A stretch of DNA of 56,156 nucleotides. Origin: Desulfuromonas sp. GTDB lineage: Bacteria > Desulfobacterota > Desulfuromonadia > Desulfuromonadales > UBA2294. Location of the stretch: assembly GCA_002868925.1 (NCBI GenBank), contig PKTZ01000163.1, positions 1 through 56,156 of the forward strand, read 5' to 3'. The notes under the pieces were generated by a model that was given only the letters and a program-made list of their open reading frames with translations, was not told the origin of the DNA and did not search any database. This document shows, piece after piece, positions 26,089 to 35,661 of this stretch (position 1 is its first letter; the number at the start of each line of letters is the position of its first letter). Made by a program: the position numbers and the translations under genes.

Positions 26089-28683
26089 ATGACGAAATCA
26101 GAACGCGCATCAACAGGATATTGTGGCCTTGACATAATTCTCGACGGCCTGCGCATCGGTGACAATGTCGTGCTCAAGGTCGATTCAATCGATGACTACA
26201 GATACTTTGTCGGACCTTTCGTCGACCAGTCCCTCGCGAGCGGAAAACGACTGATCTATATGCGATTTGGAGACCATCCCCCGCTCGTTGAATCTTCACC
26301 TCATGTCAAAACCTACGAGTTTGACCCGAAGCTCGGGTTTGAATCATTTGCAAGCAAAATCCACAAGGTCATTACCGAAGAAGGGCCGGGAGCTTTTTAC
26401 GTTTTCGACTGCCTCTCCGACCTTCTGTCCGCCTGGGCAACCGACCATATGATCGGCAATTTTTTCCGCGTTACCTGTCCCTATCTTTTCGAGCTCGACA
26501 CCGTCGCCTACTTCGGCCTCATTCGCGGACATCACGCGCTCCGAACCCTTGAGCGAATCCGCGAAACGACACAAGTTCTCTTCGACGTATTCCGGCATGA
26601 GGGGGACATCCATGTACAACCGCTCAAAGTCTGGCAACGCAACTCACCGACAATGTTTCTTCCCCACCGCAAGCAGGGAGAGGACTTTTTGCCGCTTGCC
26701 AACAGTTATGAAGCGACCCGCGTCATAAACGCCCTTTCGTACAGTCAAACAGAGAGCACGACCCGCCAACTCGATCATTGGCAAAAACTGTTTCTCGAGG
26801 CCGAACAACTACTGGAGCTATCCTCTTCAAAGGAAGAGCAGGACCATATGGTGAAGCATATTTGCCGCCATATAATCGGAGTGGAAGAGAGGATTCTGGC
26901 GCTTGCTATCAATCACTTCAGCCTTGAAGACCTGCTCCACATTAAGTCGCGCATGATCGGCACCGGCTTCCTGGGTGGCAAGGCTGCTGGGATGCTCCTC
27001 GCCCAAGCTATCCTTGCAAAAGACGGCTCTTTTGACTGGAGCCCTCATCTGGAAACCCATGACTCGTTTTTTGTTGGTTCAAACGTCTATTATTCTTACA
27101 TCGTCCACAATGACCTGTGGCGCCTTTTCATGCGCCAGAAAACGCAGGATGGGTATTTCTCGATGGCCGGGGAACTCCGTAAAGAAATGATGCTGGGCAG
27201 TTTCCCCGACTCCGTTCGTGACGGCTTCAGAAAAATCCTCGACTATTACGGGCAATACCCGATTATTATTCGATCCAGTTCGCTTCTTGAAGATGGTTTC
27301 GGCAACGCTTTTGCCGGCAAATATGAGAGCTATTTTTGTGTTAATCAAGGCCCTCCCGAAGAACGCCTCGAACAACTGGAAGAAATCGTTCGTAAAATTT
27401 TTGCCAGCGCTATGAGCGAAGACGCCCTAACCTATCGTCTACAAAGAGGTCTCAACCTGCAAGACGAGCAGATGGGCCTCCTCATTCAACGCGTTTCCGG
27501 GTCCTACAACAAACATTACTACTTCCCAGAACTGGCAGGCGTCGGCGTATCTCACAACACGTTTGTCTGGGACAAGTCGATGGACCCCAATGCCGGCATG
27601 CTGCGCCTAGTCCTGGGACTGGGAACGCGCGCTGTTGATCGTGTTGATGACGATTACCCCAGAATTGTTGCCCTTGACGCCCCAGAAAAGCGAGTACATA
27701 AGGGAATAGATGACACTAGAAAGTTTTCACAAAAAGCCATCGATCTTCTCGACATCGATGGAAACAGGCTGGAAACCATTTCCCTCTTAAAGCTTGCCGA
27801 GGAAGGGTTGGAAATACCCTGGGAACGATACGCTGTTCCAGACAAAGAGACGATGCAGTTACTCGACCGGCGAGGAAAGAGGCAACCTGTTTGGCTCGTC
27901 ACCTTCGATCGTTTTTTTGCAGAAACATCATTTATCAATCTGATGCAAAAAATGCTCAAGACCTTGGAGTCAGCCTACAAATATCCAGTCGACGTAGAGT
28001 TTACGATCAACTTTACCTCGGACAGGACTCCTAAAATCAATGTCGTACAGTGCCGTCCCCTGCAAACCAAGGGGGCAAAAACTGAAGTAACAATTCCTGA
28101 CACTGTTGAGGAAGAGAAGGTGTTTTTCAAAACAAGTGGCAAATTTATGGGAGGCAACATATCGCAGCCGATCAAATGGATTATTTTTGTCGACCCTCTC
28201 GAATATACAAGCCTCTCGCTGAGTGATAAACACGAAGTGGCACGCTTGATTGGCCGACTCAACAAGAGGGTTGCTGACAAGCAGAACAGCCCCGCCATGC
28301 TGCTTGGCCCCGGAAGGTGGGGAACATCAACCCCTTCCATGGGCGTCCCCATTAATTTTTCCGAAATCAACAACTTTTCCGTCTTGGCAGAGGTTGCGTT
28401 CTCAAGTGGAAATCTGATGCCTGAACTCTCTTTCGGATCGCATTTTTTCCAGGACCTGGTTGAAACGGATATCTTCTACCTCGCCTTGTATCCAGAAAAT
28501 AAGGATTGTTTTTTTAATACAGATTGGCTCCTGAACCAGCAGAATTCGCTTGAAGGCTTAGCGCCGACAAGTGCCCGATTTAAAAAAGTCGTCAAGGTCA
28601 TAAAGAGACCAGAAAAGGATTTGCTTGTTATGGCAGACGTTCTGTCACAACAACTGATCTGCTTTGAGGGCAAACAACCCTGA
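26089..28683 (+). CDS. KaiC-like domain fused to a PEP/pyruvate-dikinase-type ATP-grasp domain
   Basis: An 864-residue protein. Residues 1-230 look like a degenerate RecA/KaiC domain: STGYCGLDIILDGLRIGDNVVL matches the KaiC start, but the Walker A lysine loop is replaced by DSIDDY. From about 285 (SRMIGTGFLGGKAAGM) to 560, including IIIRSSSLLEDGFGNAFAGK and LGLGTRAVDRVDDD, it matches the N-terminal ATP-grasp of pyruvate phosphate dikinase/PEP synthase. The C-terminal region has LGPGRWGTSTP and FGSHFFQDLVE blocks. The swivelling phosphohistidine domain (TxxGGxxxHA) and the PEP-binding barrel are absent. The start at 26089 follows AAGGAATAATC. It lies 95 bases after gdhA. A regulatory or transferase role is inferred. 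Confidence 0.7.
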   Translation: MTKSERASTGYCGLDIILDGLRIGDNVVLKVDSIDDYRYFVGPFVDQSLASGKRLIYMRFGDHPPLVESSPHVKTYEFDPKLGFESFASKIHKVITEEGPGAFYVFDCLSDLLSAWATDHMIGNFFRVTCPYLFELDTVAYFGLIRGHHALRTLERIRETTQVLFDVFRHEGDIHVQPLKVWQRNSPTMFLPHRKQGEDFLPLANSYEATRVINALSYSQTESTTRQLDHWQKLFLEAEQLLELSSSKEEQDHMVKHICRHIIGVEERILALAINHFSLEDLLHIKSRMIGTGFLGGKAAGMLLAQAILAKDGSFDWSPHLETHDSFFVGSNVYYSYIVHNDLWRLFMRQKTQDGYFSMAGELRKEMMLGSFPDSVRDGFRKILDYYGQYPIIIRSSSLLEDGFGNAFAGKYESYFCVNQGPPEERLEQLEEIVRKIFASAMSEDALTYRLQRGLNLQDEQMGLLIQRVSGSYNKHYYFPELAGVGVSHNTFVWDKSMDPNAGMLRLVLGLGTRAVDRVDDDYPRIVALDAPEKRVHKGIDDTRKFSQKAIDLLDIDGNRLETISLLKLAEEGLEIPWERYAVPDKETMQLLDRRGKRQPVWLVTFDRFFAETSFINLMQKMLKTLESAYKYPVDVEFTINFTSDRTPKINVVQCRPLQTKGAKTEVTIPDTVEEEKVFFKTSGKFMGGNISQPIKWIIFVDPLEYTSLSLSDKHEVARLIGRLNKRVADKQNSPAMLLGPGRWGTSTPSMGVPINFSEINNFSVLAEVAFSSGNLMPELSFGSHFFQDLVETDIFYLALYPENKDCFFNTDWLLNQQNSLEGLAPTSARFKKVVKVIKRPEKDLLVMADVLSQQLICFEGKQP

Positions 28684-28732
28684 AAGCAATCACAAACCCA
28701 TAAAATAGTTAAAGACAAAAGAAAGAGCTTTC

Positions 28733-29545
28733 ATGTTAGCAATTGCCTGTATCAAACAGGTCCCGGACACCACCCAGGTGCAGATCGATCCGGAGACCAA
28801 CACCCTGGTGCGCGAGGGGATCCCCTTCATCGTCAACCCCTACGACACTCACGCCCTGGAAGAATCGCTGCGCATGCATGACCAGTTTGGCATGCGCTCG
28901 ATCGCCCTGTCGATGGGCCCACCGAACACCGAGGCGACCCTGCGCAAGGCGTGCGCCCTCGGCGTCGATGAGGCGATCCTCCTCTCCGACCGCTGCTTCG
29001 GCGGCGCCGACACCCTGGCGACCAGCAACGTCCTGGCGACGGCGATCGACCGCCTGGCGCAGGAGGAAGAGCTCGGTATCGTCTTCTGCGGCAAGCAGAC
29101 GATCGACGGCGACACCGCCCAGGTCGGACCGGGCATCGCCTCCCGGCTCGGGCTGCAGCAGCTAACTCTGGTCGACAAGATCGAGCATCTCGACCTGGAA
29201 AAGAAGACCATCCGGGTCCGGCGCAAGCTCGAAGGCCGCCACGAGATCGTCGAGGCGCCGCTGCCGGTAATGATCACCACGGTGCGCGAACTGAACCGCC
29301 CCCGCTACCCGACCGTGCCGATGAGGCTCGCCGCCCGGGACGTTGAAGTCAGAACCTGGGACAACGCAACCCTGCAGATCGATCCGGAGACGGTCGGCCT
29401 CAAGGGGTCCCCGACCTGGGTCTGCAAGATCTTCTCGCCGGAGCGGGACCAGGGAGAGATCATCGGCGACGGGGTCAACGACCCGGACGGAACCGCCGAC
29501 CTGCTGATCGACAAGCTGCTGAGCAAGGATCTGCTCGCCCTGTAA
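28733..29545 (+). CDS. etfB: Electron transfer flavoprotein beta subunit
   Basis: A 270-residue EtfB with the family start MLAIACIKQVPDTTQVQID, the NPYDTHALEE motif, the adenine nucleotide loop FCGKQTIDGDTAQVGPGIA and the C-terminal EtfA-contacting arm (PRYPTVPMRLAARD). The nucleotide-binding signature is complete. Whether the second nucleotide is AMP or a bifurcating FAD cannot be decided by eye. It is the first gene of etfB-etfA-membrane oxidoreductase. Base composition returns to GC-rich at this gene. Confidence 0.95.
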   Translation: MLAIACIKQVPDTTQVQIDPETNTLVREGIPFIVNPYDTHALEESLRMHDQFGMRSIALSMGPPNTEATLRKACALGVDEAILLSDRCFGGADTLATSNVLATAIDRLAQEEELGIVFCGKQTIDGDTAQVGPGIASRLGLQQLTLVDKIEHLDLEKKTIRVRRKLEGRHEIVEAPLPVMITTVRELNRPRYPTVPMRLAARDVEVRTWDNATLQIDPETVGLKGSPTWVCKIFSPERDQGEIIGDGVNDPDGTADLLIDKLLSKDLLAL

Positions 29546-29572
29546 GCGGGCGATAAAAAGAGGAAGAGATAG

Positions 29573-30910
29573 ATGACGGAGAAAAAAATAAAGAAACCGC
29601 GCGGCAAGGCGCGGCGCATCGAGGGGCGCTGTATCGCCTGCGGCGAACGTTGCTTCACCGCCTGCCCGGTCGATGCGATCAGGATGTCGGATGAGGGCGA
29701 ACCAGAAATCGTGCTCGAGAGCTGCATCGGCTGTGTCAAGTGCCTAAAGGTCTGCCCGGCCGACGCCATTGAGATCTTCTATACCCCGGAGGAGGAAGAG
29801 CTTCTGCGCCAGTGGGAAGCGCAAAAAGGGGCCGACGAGGAGGAGATCGATGAGGAGGAAAAAGAGCGCCGTGAGATGCGTGCCCGCTATAAGGGGGTCT
29901 GGGTTTTCGTCGAGCAGTACGCCGGTGAGGCGGCCAAGGTCTCCTGGGAGTTGCTCGGCGCCGGTCGCGAGCTGGCGGAGTCTCTCGGAGTTGAGTTGTG
30001 CGCTGTCATTATTGGCGACAAGGTTGCCCACCTCTGCAGCGAAGCCTTTACCTACGGTGCCGACAAGGCCTACCTGCTCGAGGCCCCGGTCTACGCCAAC
30101 TATCGGACCACACCGTTCAACGATGCCCTGGTCCACCTGATCGATAAATACCGCCCCGAGATCGTGCTGATGGGAGCCACCGGCCAAGGGCGCGACCTCG
30201 CCGGCGCGGTGGCGACGGTAGTCAAGACCGGCCTCACCGCCGACTGCACCGGGCTCGCCATCGACGCCAACGGCGACCTCGCCCAGACCCGTCCCGCTTT
30301 CGGCGGTAACATCATGGCGACCATCATGTGCGACCGCTTCCGGCCGCAGATGTCGACGGTACGACCGCACGTGATGAGCATGCCGGAAGCGCAACCGGGT
30401 CGGAGCGGCGAAGTTGTCCGCGACGACTTTACCCCGGCCGAGGAGGACATCCTGACCAAGGTTATCGAGGTTATCGACGACAAGGACGGCAAGGATAAGA
30501 TCAATATCGCCGGCGCCGAGATCATTGTCTCGGGAGGACGCGGCATGCTGAACAAGGAGAACTTCGCCCTGCTGCAGGAGCTGGCCGACGAGCTCGGCGG
30601 CGTGGTCGGGGCTTCCCGCTCGGCAGTCGATGCCGGCTGGATGCCGCACGATCGCCAGGTCGGGCAGACCGGCAAGACCGTCCGCCCGAAAATCTACATC
30701 GCCTGCGGTATCAGCGGCGCGATCCAGCACAAGGTCGGGATGCAGGACTCGGACGTCATCATCGCCATCAACCGCGACCCGCGGGCCCCGATCTTCGAGG
30801 TTTCGACCTACGGCATCGTCGGCGACCTGTTCCAGGTGGTGCCGTCCCTGATCCGTCGGATCCGGGAACTGCGCATGGACAAAGAGCCGCAGCAGCGGGC
30901 CGCATCGTAA
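29573..30910 (+). CDS. etfA: Electron transfer flavoprotein alpha subunit with N-terminal ferredoxin domain
   Basis: A 445-residue EtfA carrying about 70 extra N-terminal residues with two cysteine clusters: C20, C23, C27, C31 (unusual x3 spacing in the middle) and C51, C54, C57, C61, enough for two [4Fe-4S] centres. A Glu-rich linker (85-105) joins it to the usual EtfA domains, with GATGQGRDLAGAVA, the FAD motif SGGRGMLNKENF, VGASRSAVDAGW, TVRPKIYIACGISGAIQH and DPRAPIFEVSTYGIVGDL. Ferredoxin-fused EtfA occurs in anaerobes such as the caffeyl-CoA reductase system. It starts 28 bases after etfB and forms a complex with it. Confidence 0.95.
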   Translation: MTEKKIKKPRGKARRIEGRCIACGERCFTACPVDAIRMSDEGEPEIVLESCIGCVKCLKVCPADAIEIFYTPEEEELLRQWEAQKGADEEEIDEEEKERREMRARYKGVWVFVEQYAGEAAKVSWELLGAGRELAESLGVELCAVIIGDKVAHLCSEAFTYGADKAYLLEAPVYANYRTTPFNDALVHLIDKYRPEIVLMGATGQGRDLAGAVATVVKTGLTADCTGLAIDANGDLAQTRPAFGGNIMATIMCDRFRPQMSTVRPHVMSMPEAQPGRSGEVVRDDFTPAEEDILTKVIEVIDDKDGKDKINIAGAEIIVSGGRGMLNKENFALLQELADELGGVVGASRSAVDAGWMPHDRQVGQTGKTVRPKIYIACGISGAIQHKVGMQDSDVIIAINRDPRAPIFEVSTYGIVGDLFQVVPSLIRRIRELRMDKEPQQRAAS

Positions 30911-30942
30911 ACATTTATTTTTAACGATTCAGGATAAACACC

Positions 30943-32919
30943 ATGACTTCCAGCAAAATAATCATTCTGCTTTTATTCAGCGCTTCCGGACTCGCTTTCG
31001 TCTGGAGCCTCTATCGCCGGCTCAGCCTGGTCCAGCTCGGACAGGGTAAAGGTCGCTTCGACCGCTTCGGCGAGCGGTTCGGCAACATGCTGCTCTACGC
31101 CTTCGGCCAGAAAAAGGTGCTGGCCCGCCCTTACGGCGTCAACCACGCCATCTTCTTCTGGGCCTGCCTGTTCCTGGTCGCGGTCAACCTCGAGTTCGTC
31201 CTCGCCGGCATCTTCCCGGCCCTGCACCTGTCGCACCTGCCGGACGCCCTCTACGTACCGATCCGGCTCGGCTCCGACCTTTTCAGCTTCCTCACCCTCG
31301 GTGCGGTCGCGGCCGCCCTGGTGCGGAGAACCTTCTTCCCGCTCTACCCGGAAGCGCGCAACATCGAAGGCTACTTCATCGTTATCATCATCGCCGTGCA
31401 TATGCTCGCTTACTTCGGTATCAACGCCACCGAAATCGCTCAAGGTCAGGAACGGGCCAGCGCCTGGATGCCGATCTCGCTGTTCGCTTCCGGCTTTATC
31501 AAGGGCGCATCGCCGGCCGAACTGGCCTCGCTGCACAGCCTGTTCTGGTGGGTCCATGCCGTCGCCCTGCTGGTGATCTTCAACTACCTTATCCCGTTCA
31601 GCAAGCATCTGCATGTCATCACCGCCATCGGCAACTGCTTTTTCCGCGACCTCGACAAACCGAACACCCAGCCCCGCGAAACCTTCGAGATCGGGGCTGA
31701 CTTCGGGGCCGACTCGGTCGCCAAGCTCTCGTGGAAAGATCTCTTCGATTCCTTCGCCTGCACCGAATGCGGTCGTTGCGAAGAGGCCTGCCCGGCCCAC
31801 CATACCGGTAAAAAGCTCTCGCCGCGCCAGCTGATCCACGACATCAAGCAGAACCTGCTCGCCAACCGGGAGGCGATCAAAAACGGCCAGGAACCGCCGC
31901 TGCCGCTGATCGGCGAAAATGGTGAAGGGAGCTGTTCGGAAGAGTCGATCTGGGACTGCACCACCTGCGGTGCCTGCCTGCAGGCCTGCCCGGTCTTCAT
32001 CGAGCATCCGCTCAAGACGGTCAAACTGCGTCGCCACCTGGTGCAGGAGAAGTCGAGCTTCCCGGAAGAACTGCTTAACCTATTCGAGAACAGCGAGCAG
32101 CGCTTCAACCCCTGGGGAATTCCGCCCTCCGACCGCGGCAAGTGGTGCCAGCCCTTCGGCGACCGCACCTTCGATGCCGAGCAGAACGAGTACCTCTTCT
32201 TCGTCGGCTGCGCCGGCGCCTTCGACAACCGGAGCAAGCACGTCACCGCCGCCGTCGCCATGATCATGGAGGCCGCCGGTGTCACCTGGGGCATCCTCGA
32301 CAAAGATGAACTCTGCTGCGGCGACTCGCTGCGGCGGCTCGGCAACGAATACGTCTTCGATCAACTGGCCGCAAAAAACGTCGCCCTGTTCAAGGAGCGG
32401 GGGGTCAAGAAGATCGTCACCCAGTGCCCGCACTGCTTCACCACCCTGGCCAACGATTACCGGCAGTACGGTCTCGACATCGAGGTCATCCACCACAGTG
32501 AGCTGATCGAGAAGTTGCTCGCCGAGAACAAGCTCACGCTGCCCCAACAAAAGAAGCAGGGCAAGATGCTGTTCCACGACTCCTGCTACCTCGGCCGCCA
32601 CAACGACAACTTCGACGCACCGCGTCAGGTACTCAAGCAGGCGACCGGCAGCAGCCTGCTAGAATTCGGACGCAACCGGGAGAACGGCTTCTGCTGCGGC
32701 GCCGGCGGCGGCCGCATGTGGATGGAAGAGTTGAGCGGGACCCGCATCAACCGCGAGCGGGTCCAGGAAGCGTTGCAGCAGAAACCGGAAACCATCTGTA
32801 CCGCCTGCCCCTACTGCATGACCATGCTCGGCGACGGGCTCAAGGACGAAGGGGCCGGCGAGGTCAAGGTCAAGGATATCGCCGAGGTGGTCGCCGAGGC
32901 GCTGGAGGGTCAAGCCTGA
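30943..32919 (+). CDS. Membrane iron-sulfur oxidoreductase (Etf:quinone oxidoreductase-like, CCG domains)
   Basis: A 658-residue protein. The first 235 residues hold about five to six membrane helices of the NarI/heterodisulfide-reductase E type (HAIFFWACLFLVAVNLEF, VIIIAVHMLAYFG, WWVHAVALLVIFNYLIPF) with histidines suited to heme b. Then come two [4Fe-4S] motifs (C273, C276, C279, C283 and C339, C342, C345, C349) and two CCG domains (CCGDSLRRLG, CCGAGGGRMWMEE) like HdrB. Position directly after etfBA identifies it as the membrane partner that transfers Etf electrons to menaquinone. A terminator follows at 32948. Confidence 0.88.
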   Translation: MTSSKIIILLLFSASGLAFVWSLYRRLSLVQLGQGKGRFDRFGERFGNMLLYAFGQKKVLARPYGVNHAIFFWACLFLVAVNLEFVLAGIFPALHLSHLPDALYVPIRLGSDLFSFLTLGAVAAALVRRTFFPLYPEARNIEGYFIVIIIAVHMLAYFGINATEIAQGQERASAWMPISLFASGFIKGASPAELASLHSLFWWVHAVALLVIFNYLIPFSKHLHVITAIGNCFFRDLDKPNTQPRETFEIGADFGADSVAKLSWKDLFDSFACTECGRCEEACPAHHTGKKLSPRQLIHDIKQNLLANREAIKNGQEPPLPLIGENGEGSCSEESIWDCTTCGACLQACPVFIEHPLKTVKLRRHLVQEKSSFPEELLNLFENSEQRFNPWGIPPSDRGKWCQPFGDRTFDAEQNEYLFFVGCAGAFDNRSKHVTAAVAMIMEAAGVTWGILDKDELCCGDSLRRLGNEYVFDQLAAKNVALFKERGVKKIVTQCPHCFTTLANDYRQYGLDIEVIHHSELIEKLLAENKLTLPQQKKQGKMLFHDSCYLGRHNDNFDAPRQVLKQATGSSLLEFGRNRENGFCCGAGGGRMWMEELSGTRINRERVQEALQQKPETICTACPYCMTMLGDGLKDEGAGEVKVKDIAEVVAEALEGQA

Positions 32920-32947
32920 ATACAGGCTGTTTCATCCTTAAAACCTG

Positions 32948-32979
32948 ACGGGGACGGAAATTATTCCGTCCCCGTTTTT
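32948..32979 (+). terminator. Terminator of the etf operon
   Basis: A perfect 11-bp stem CGGGGACGGAA (32949-32959) with TTCCGTCCCCG (32964-32974), extended by an A-T pair, 4-base loop and five T residues, lies 30 bases after the stop of the oxidoreductase. Confidence 0.85.
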
Positions 32980-33050
32980 GTACGATGACCCGATATACTT
33001 TTAGGTAGCACAGGACTTCGTATCAACTCCAGGTTGATCCCCTATCAGGC

Positions 33051-35303
33051 TCATTCAGCGACGGAAATTTCATAGAAGATCTCATCGGCGGCACTCAAGA
33101 TATCGACCGGAGGGTTATAACCTATTTCTTTTGCCGTCTTCATGTTAATCGCAAACTTGGGCGGGTTACGAAATACCTGGGTTAACTGCCTTGGCTTCGC
33201 ACCGTTAAATATTTTGGCGATGGTTGTCGCGTAAAAACGCCCGATACCGGAGAAATCTTTCACCGAGACACTCAACAGTGATCCATGTTTGACTTCATCG
33301 GACAAACCCTGCGAGAAAGTGGGGACTTTGTGCTTGTTGAGTGGGGCAAGAATATTCGGTAAATTTTTCAACGACACTCCAGGATGGCGAGCAATGAAAG
33401 CGGCATCGACTTTTGGTGCGAGAGTCGCATAGCATTGCGCAATATTTTCTTCTGCCTGCTCCTGGGAGAGGTCTTTAAAGTCTGCATAGCAGGGAATAAA
33501 TTGAACGCCGAGCTTGGCGCACATCTTTTCAACATTGCCGATGGCGCCAATGGCTCTGCCTGCTTCGGTGTCTTCAAAAGCGACCCCCAGTTTTTTAAAC
33601 TTGAAAAAGTCATAAAAAAGGGTGACCTGCCGTTCATGTCGGGTCGGGTCGATTTTGGCGTGGATATGATCGTAGCCGGAGTCCTCAACACTTTTGATGA
33701 TCTTCGCCTCGAGTGGGTCTGTCGTGGATGCCACCAGTGTTGGTGTGTGATGCTGATCGTTGGCCATGTCCTGTCCTGCCCAGGTGCCGAGAGCTAAAAT
33801 CAGATCAAGGTCTTTCTGCGTGTTAAGACGATTAATGAGTGTCTCTTGCGTGCGAGGACGCTGTGATTTATCCCAGCGTGAATCATAATAAGCATCCGTG
33901 CGGAATTCCACAAAATCACTTTTAAGTTCGGATGCCATCCAGGACCATAATTTGTCGGTGTCTTTTTCATTTTCCTGAAGGGGGATCTCCTGCTTTTCAA
34001 CCCAGCCCAAATCCATTAAAGCTTCAACGATGGCAACGAGGGAGGTCTGATATGACTTGTAAGCACCACCCTGAAGGTAGCCGATGCTCCACTTCTTACC
34101 GTTGTTGGTTCTGGGGGCAGTGGCGAAGTCGGCGGCGGGGCTTTGCTGCTCAATCGTTCTGAAAATTTCATCGGCGGCAACCAGAACTTCCACCGGGGGG
34201 GTATAGCCGATTCTGTTGGCGGTTTCGAGATTCAGTGCGAGTTTGGTTGGATCTTCATACAGCATTGGCAACTCGCCAGGTTTTGCACCGTTGAAAATCT
34301 GTCCAGCTGTTCGGGCGTGAAACTCGCCAACATCCTTGAACTTGCTCCGGGCAATACTCATCAGCGCTCCGAGTTTAACCATCCCTAGCCCCGGTTGCGA
34401 AAAGGTCGGGATCTTCTTCGCGAGAAGAGGCTTAATGATTTCGGGCATGTTTTCAGCATTGACCCCTGTTTGATTGGTAATGTAGAGAGCGTCTACCTTT
34501 TCTGCCAGCTCCTGGTGGCACTTGTTGACGCTGGCGTTTGCGGCGTTAATATCCGGTGTACTGTTAAGGGTAAAACATTCAACGACCTCAAAACCTCTCT
34601 CCCGGGAAACTTTTCGAATGGTCTCTATCGCCGCATAGGTTCTTCCCTCGGCGCTATCTTCGTATGCGACACCGAGCTTTCTAAACCCAGTAAGATCATG
34701 GAACAGACGAACCTGACGTTCATAGCGGCCGGGGTCGACCCGCGCATGGAGGTTGCTGAGGCCAGAATCTTCTGCGCTCACAACGATATTGGCCCTGATC
34801 GGATCGCTGGAAGAAAAAACCATGGTCGCTGTACGGTTCTGCTTATCCGCAAGATCCTGTCCGGCCCATGTCCCCATCGCAATCATGAAATCAATGTCCG
34901 AATTTGCGCCGAGTCGCTGCAGAATATTCTTTTTGGTCTTTGTTCTTTTTTTCTTGTCCCAGTTGTTCGAGTAGAAACCATCCTCAACAAAAACGAGGTA
35001 ATCGCTTTTGCCATGGGTTACAAGCCATTGCCAGACCTCTTTTGCATTTGCCGGTTCAGTAAATGCCGGGAAGAATGGATCTTCAAGCCAATTCAGTTTG
35101 ACCAGGCCATTGACGAAGGCAATCAGGTTTTGCGGGTAGTTCTGGAACGGTCCTCCCTCGAGGTAACCAATACGGATTTTTTGTTCCTGTTTTAGCTGGG
35201 GGGTCGCAGAGAATTCGGTTGCATTAACGCTCATGGCACTGGCGGAGATAATAAAGCAAAACAGTAGCGTTATTGCCCCGGTTTTAATGGTGTGAAAAAG
35301 CAT
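33051..35303 (-). CDS. Exported protein with two tandem ABC_sub_bind-type modules
   Basis: A 750-residue secreted protein. Residues 1-29 form a signal peptide (LLFCFIISASAMSVNA). Two homologous modules follow, about 43-390 and 405-750. Each opens with IGYLxGG, and both share GTWAGQD, RHERQV/RYERQV, KLGVAYEDSAEGR or KLGVAFEDTEAGR, KIPTFSQ/KVPTFSQ, IFNGAKP and IGYxPPVxxLxAADEI. The pattern is that of PF04392-type binding proteins (TrpX/ABC_sub_bind). No permease or ATPase gene is nearby. It diverges from a hybrid kinase with a periplasmic sensor, so a ligand-presenting role is inferred. GGAGTGACGC precedes the ATG. Lower GC than neighbours. Confidence 0.78.
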   Translation of the reverse strand: MLFHTIKTGAITLLFCFIISASAMSVNATEFSATPQLKQEQKIRIGYLEGGPFQNYPQNLIAFVNGLVKLNWLEDPFFPAFTEPANAKEVWQWLVTHGKSDYLVFVEDGFYSNNWDKKKRTKTKKNILQRLGANSDIDFMIAMGTWAGQDLADKQNRTATMVFSSSDPIRANIVVSAEDSGLSNLHARVDPGRYERQVRLFHDLTGFRKLGVAYEDSAEGRTYAAIETIRKVSRERGFEVVECFTLNSTPDINAANASVNKCHQELAEKVDALYITNQTGVNAENMPEIIKPLLAKKIPTFSQPGLGMVKLGALMSIARSKFKDVGEFHARTAGQIFNGAKPGELPMLYEDPTKLALNLETANRIGYTPPVEVLVAADEIFRTIEQQSPAADFATAPRTNNGKKWSIGYLQGGAYKSYQTSLVAIVEALMDLGWVEKQEIPLQENEKDTDKLWSWMASELKSDFVEFRTDAYYDSRWDKSQRPRTQETLINRLNTQKDLDLILALGTWAGQDMANDQHHTPTLVASTTDPLEAKIIKSVEDSGYDHIHAKIDPTRHERQVTLFYDFFKFKKLGVAFEDTEAGRAIGAIGNVEKMCAKLGVQFIPCYADFKDLSQEQAEENIAQCYATLAPKVDAAFIARHPGVSLKNLPNILAPLNKHKVPTFSQGLSDEVKHGSLLSVSVKDFSGIGRFYATTIAKIFNGAKPRQLTQVFRNPPKFAINMKTAKEIGYNPPVDILSAADEIFYEISVAE

Positions 35304-35661
35304 GCGTCACTCCTTAAGCTATCCGTCCAGCAAAGAATTGCTTGCTGCTGAAACTGCAACGAAATTGACTTGATGGCACTTCTTGAATATAGAAATTCAT
35401 AAGAATGTTACTATGGGGCCATTTGATGTTCAAGACCATTGCTTGCTATTTATCGAGATACTTCGGTACAATGATACGTTCAGATGATACGTGTCGAGAC
35501 AGGTGACAGGCTGAGACCTGTATGCGTTAATCTGTAGATAGTAAATTTACGCACACGCTTAATGGGCGCCGGAAGCATCAACAAGAATGACTGCGCGCCT
35601 TGTTCAAGGGGATGGCAGTATTGCAAATAATGTGTGATGGTCTCCTTGGGGGAATCAAGCA
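35304..35661. other. Divergent regulatory region between binding protein and kinase genes
   Basis: The 358-base AT-rich gap contains no convincing gene. It holds a direct repeat ATGATACGT at 35471-35479 and 35484-35492 (13-base period) and a nearby inverted repeat ACAGGT (35499-35504)/ACCTGT (35516-35521). These are candidate operator sites for the divergent pair. No near-consensus promoter was identified on either strand. Confidence 0.4.

Noticed and set aside
35610..35630. Sigma-54 promoter upstream of the hybrid kinase
   Set aside because: TGGCA and TTGCA occur together, but the spacing between GG and GC is about three bases too short.
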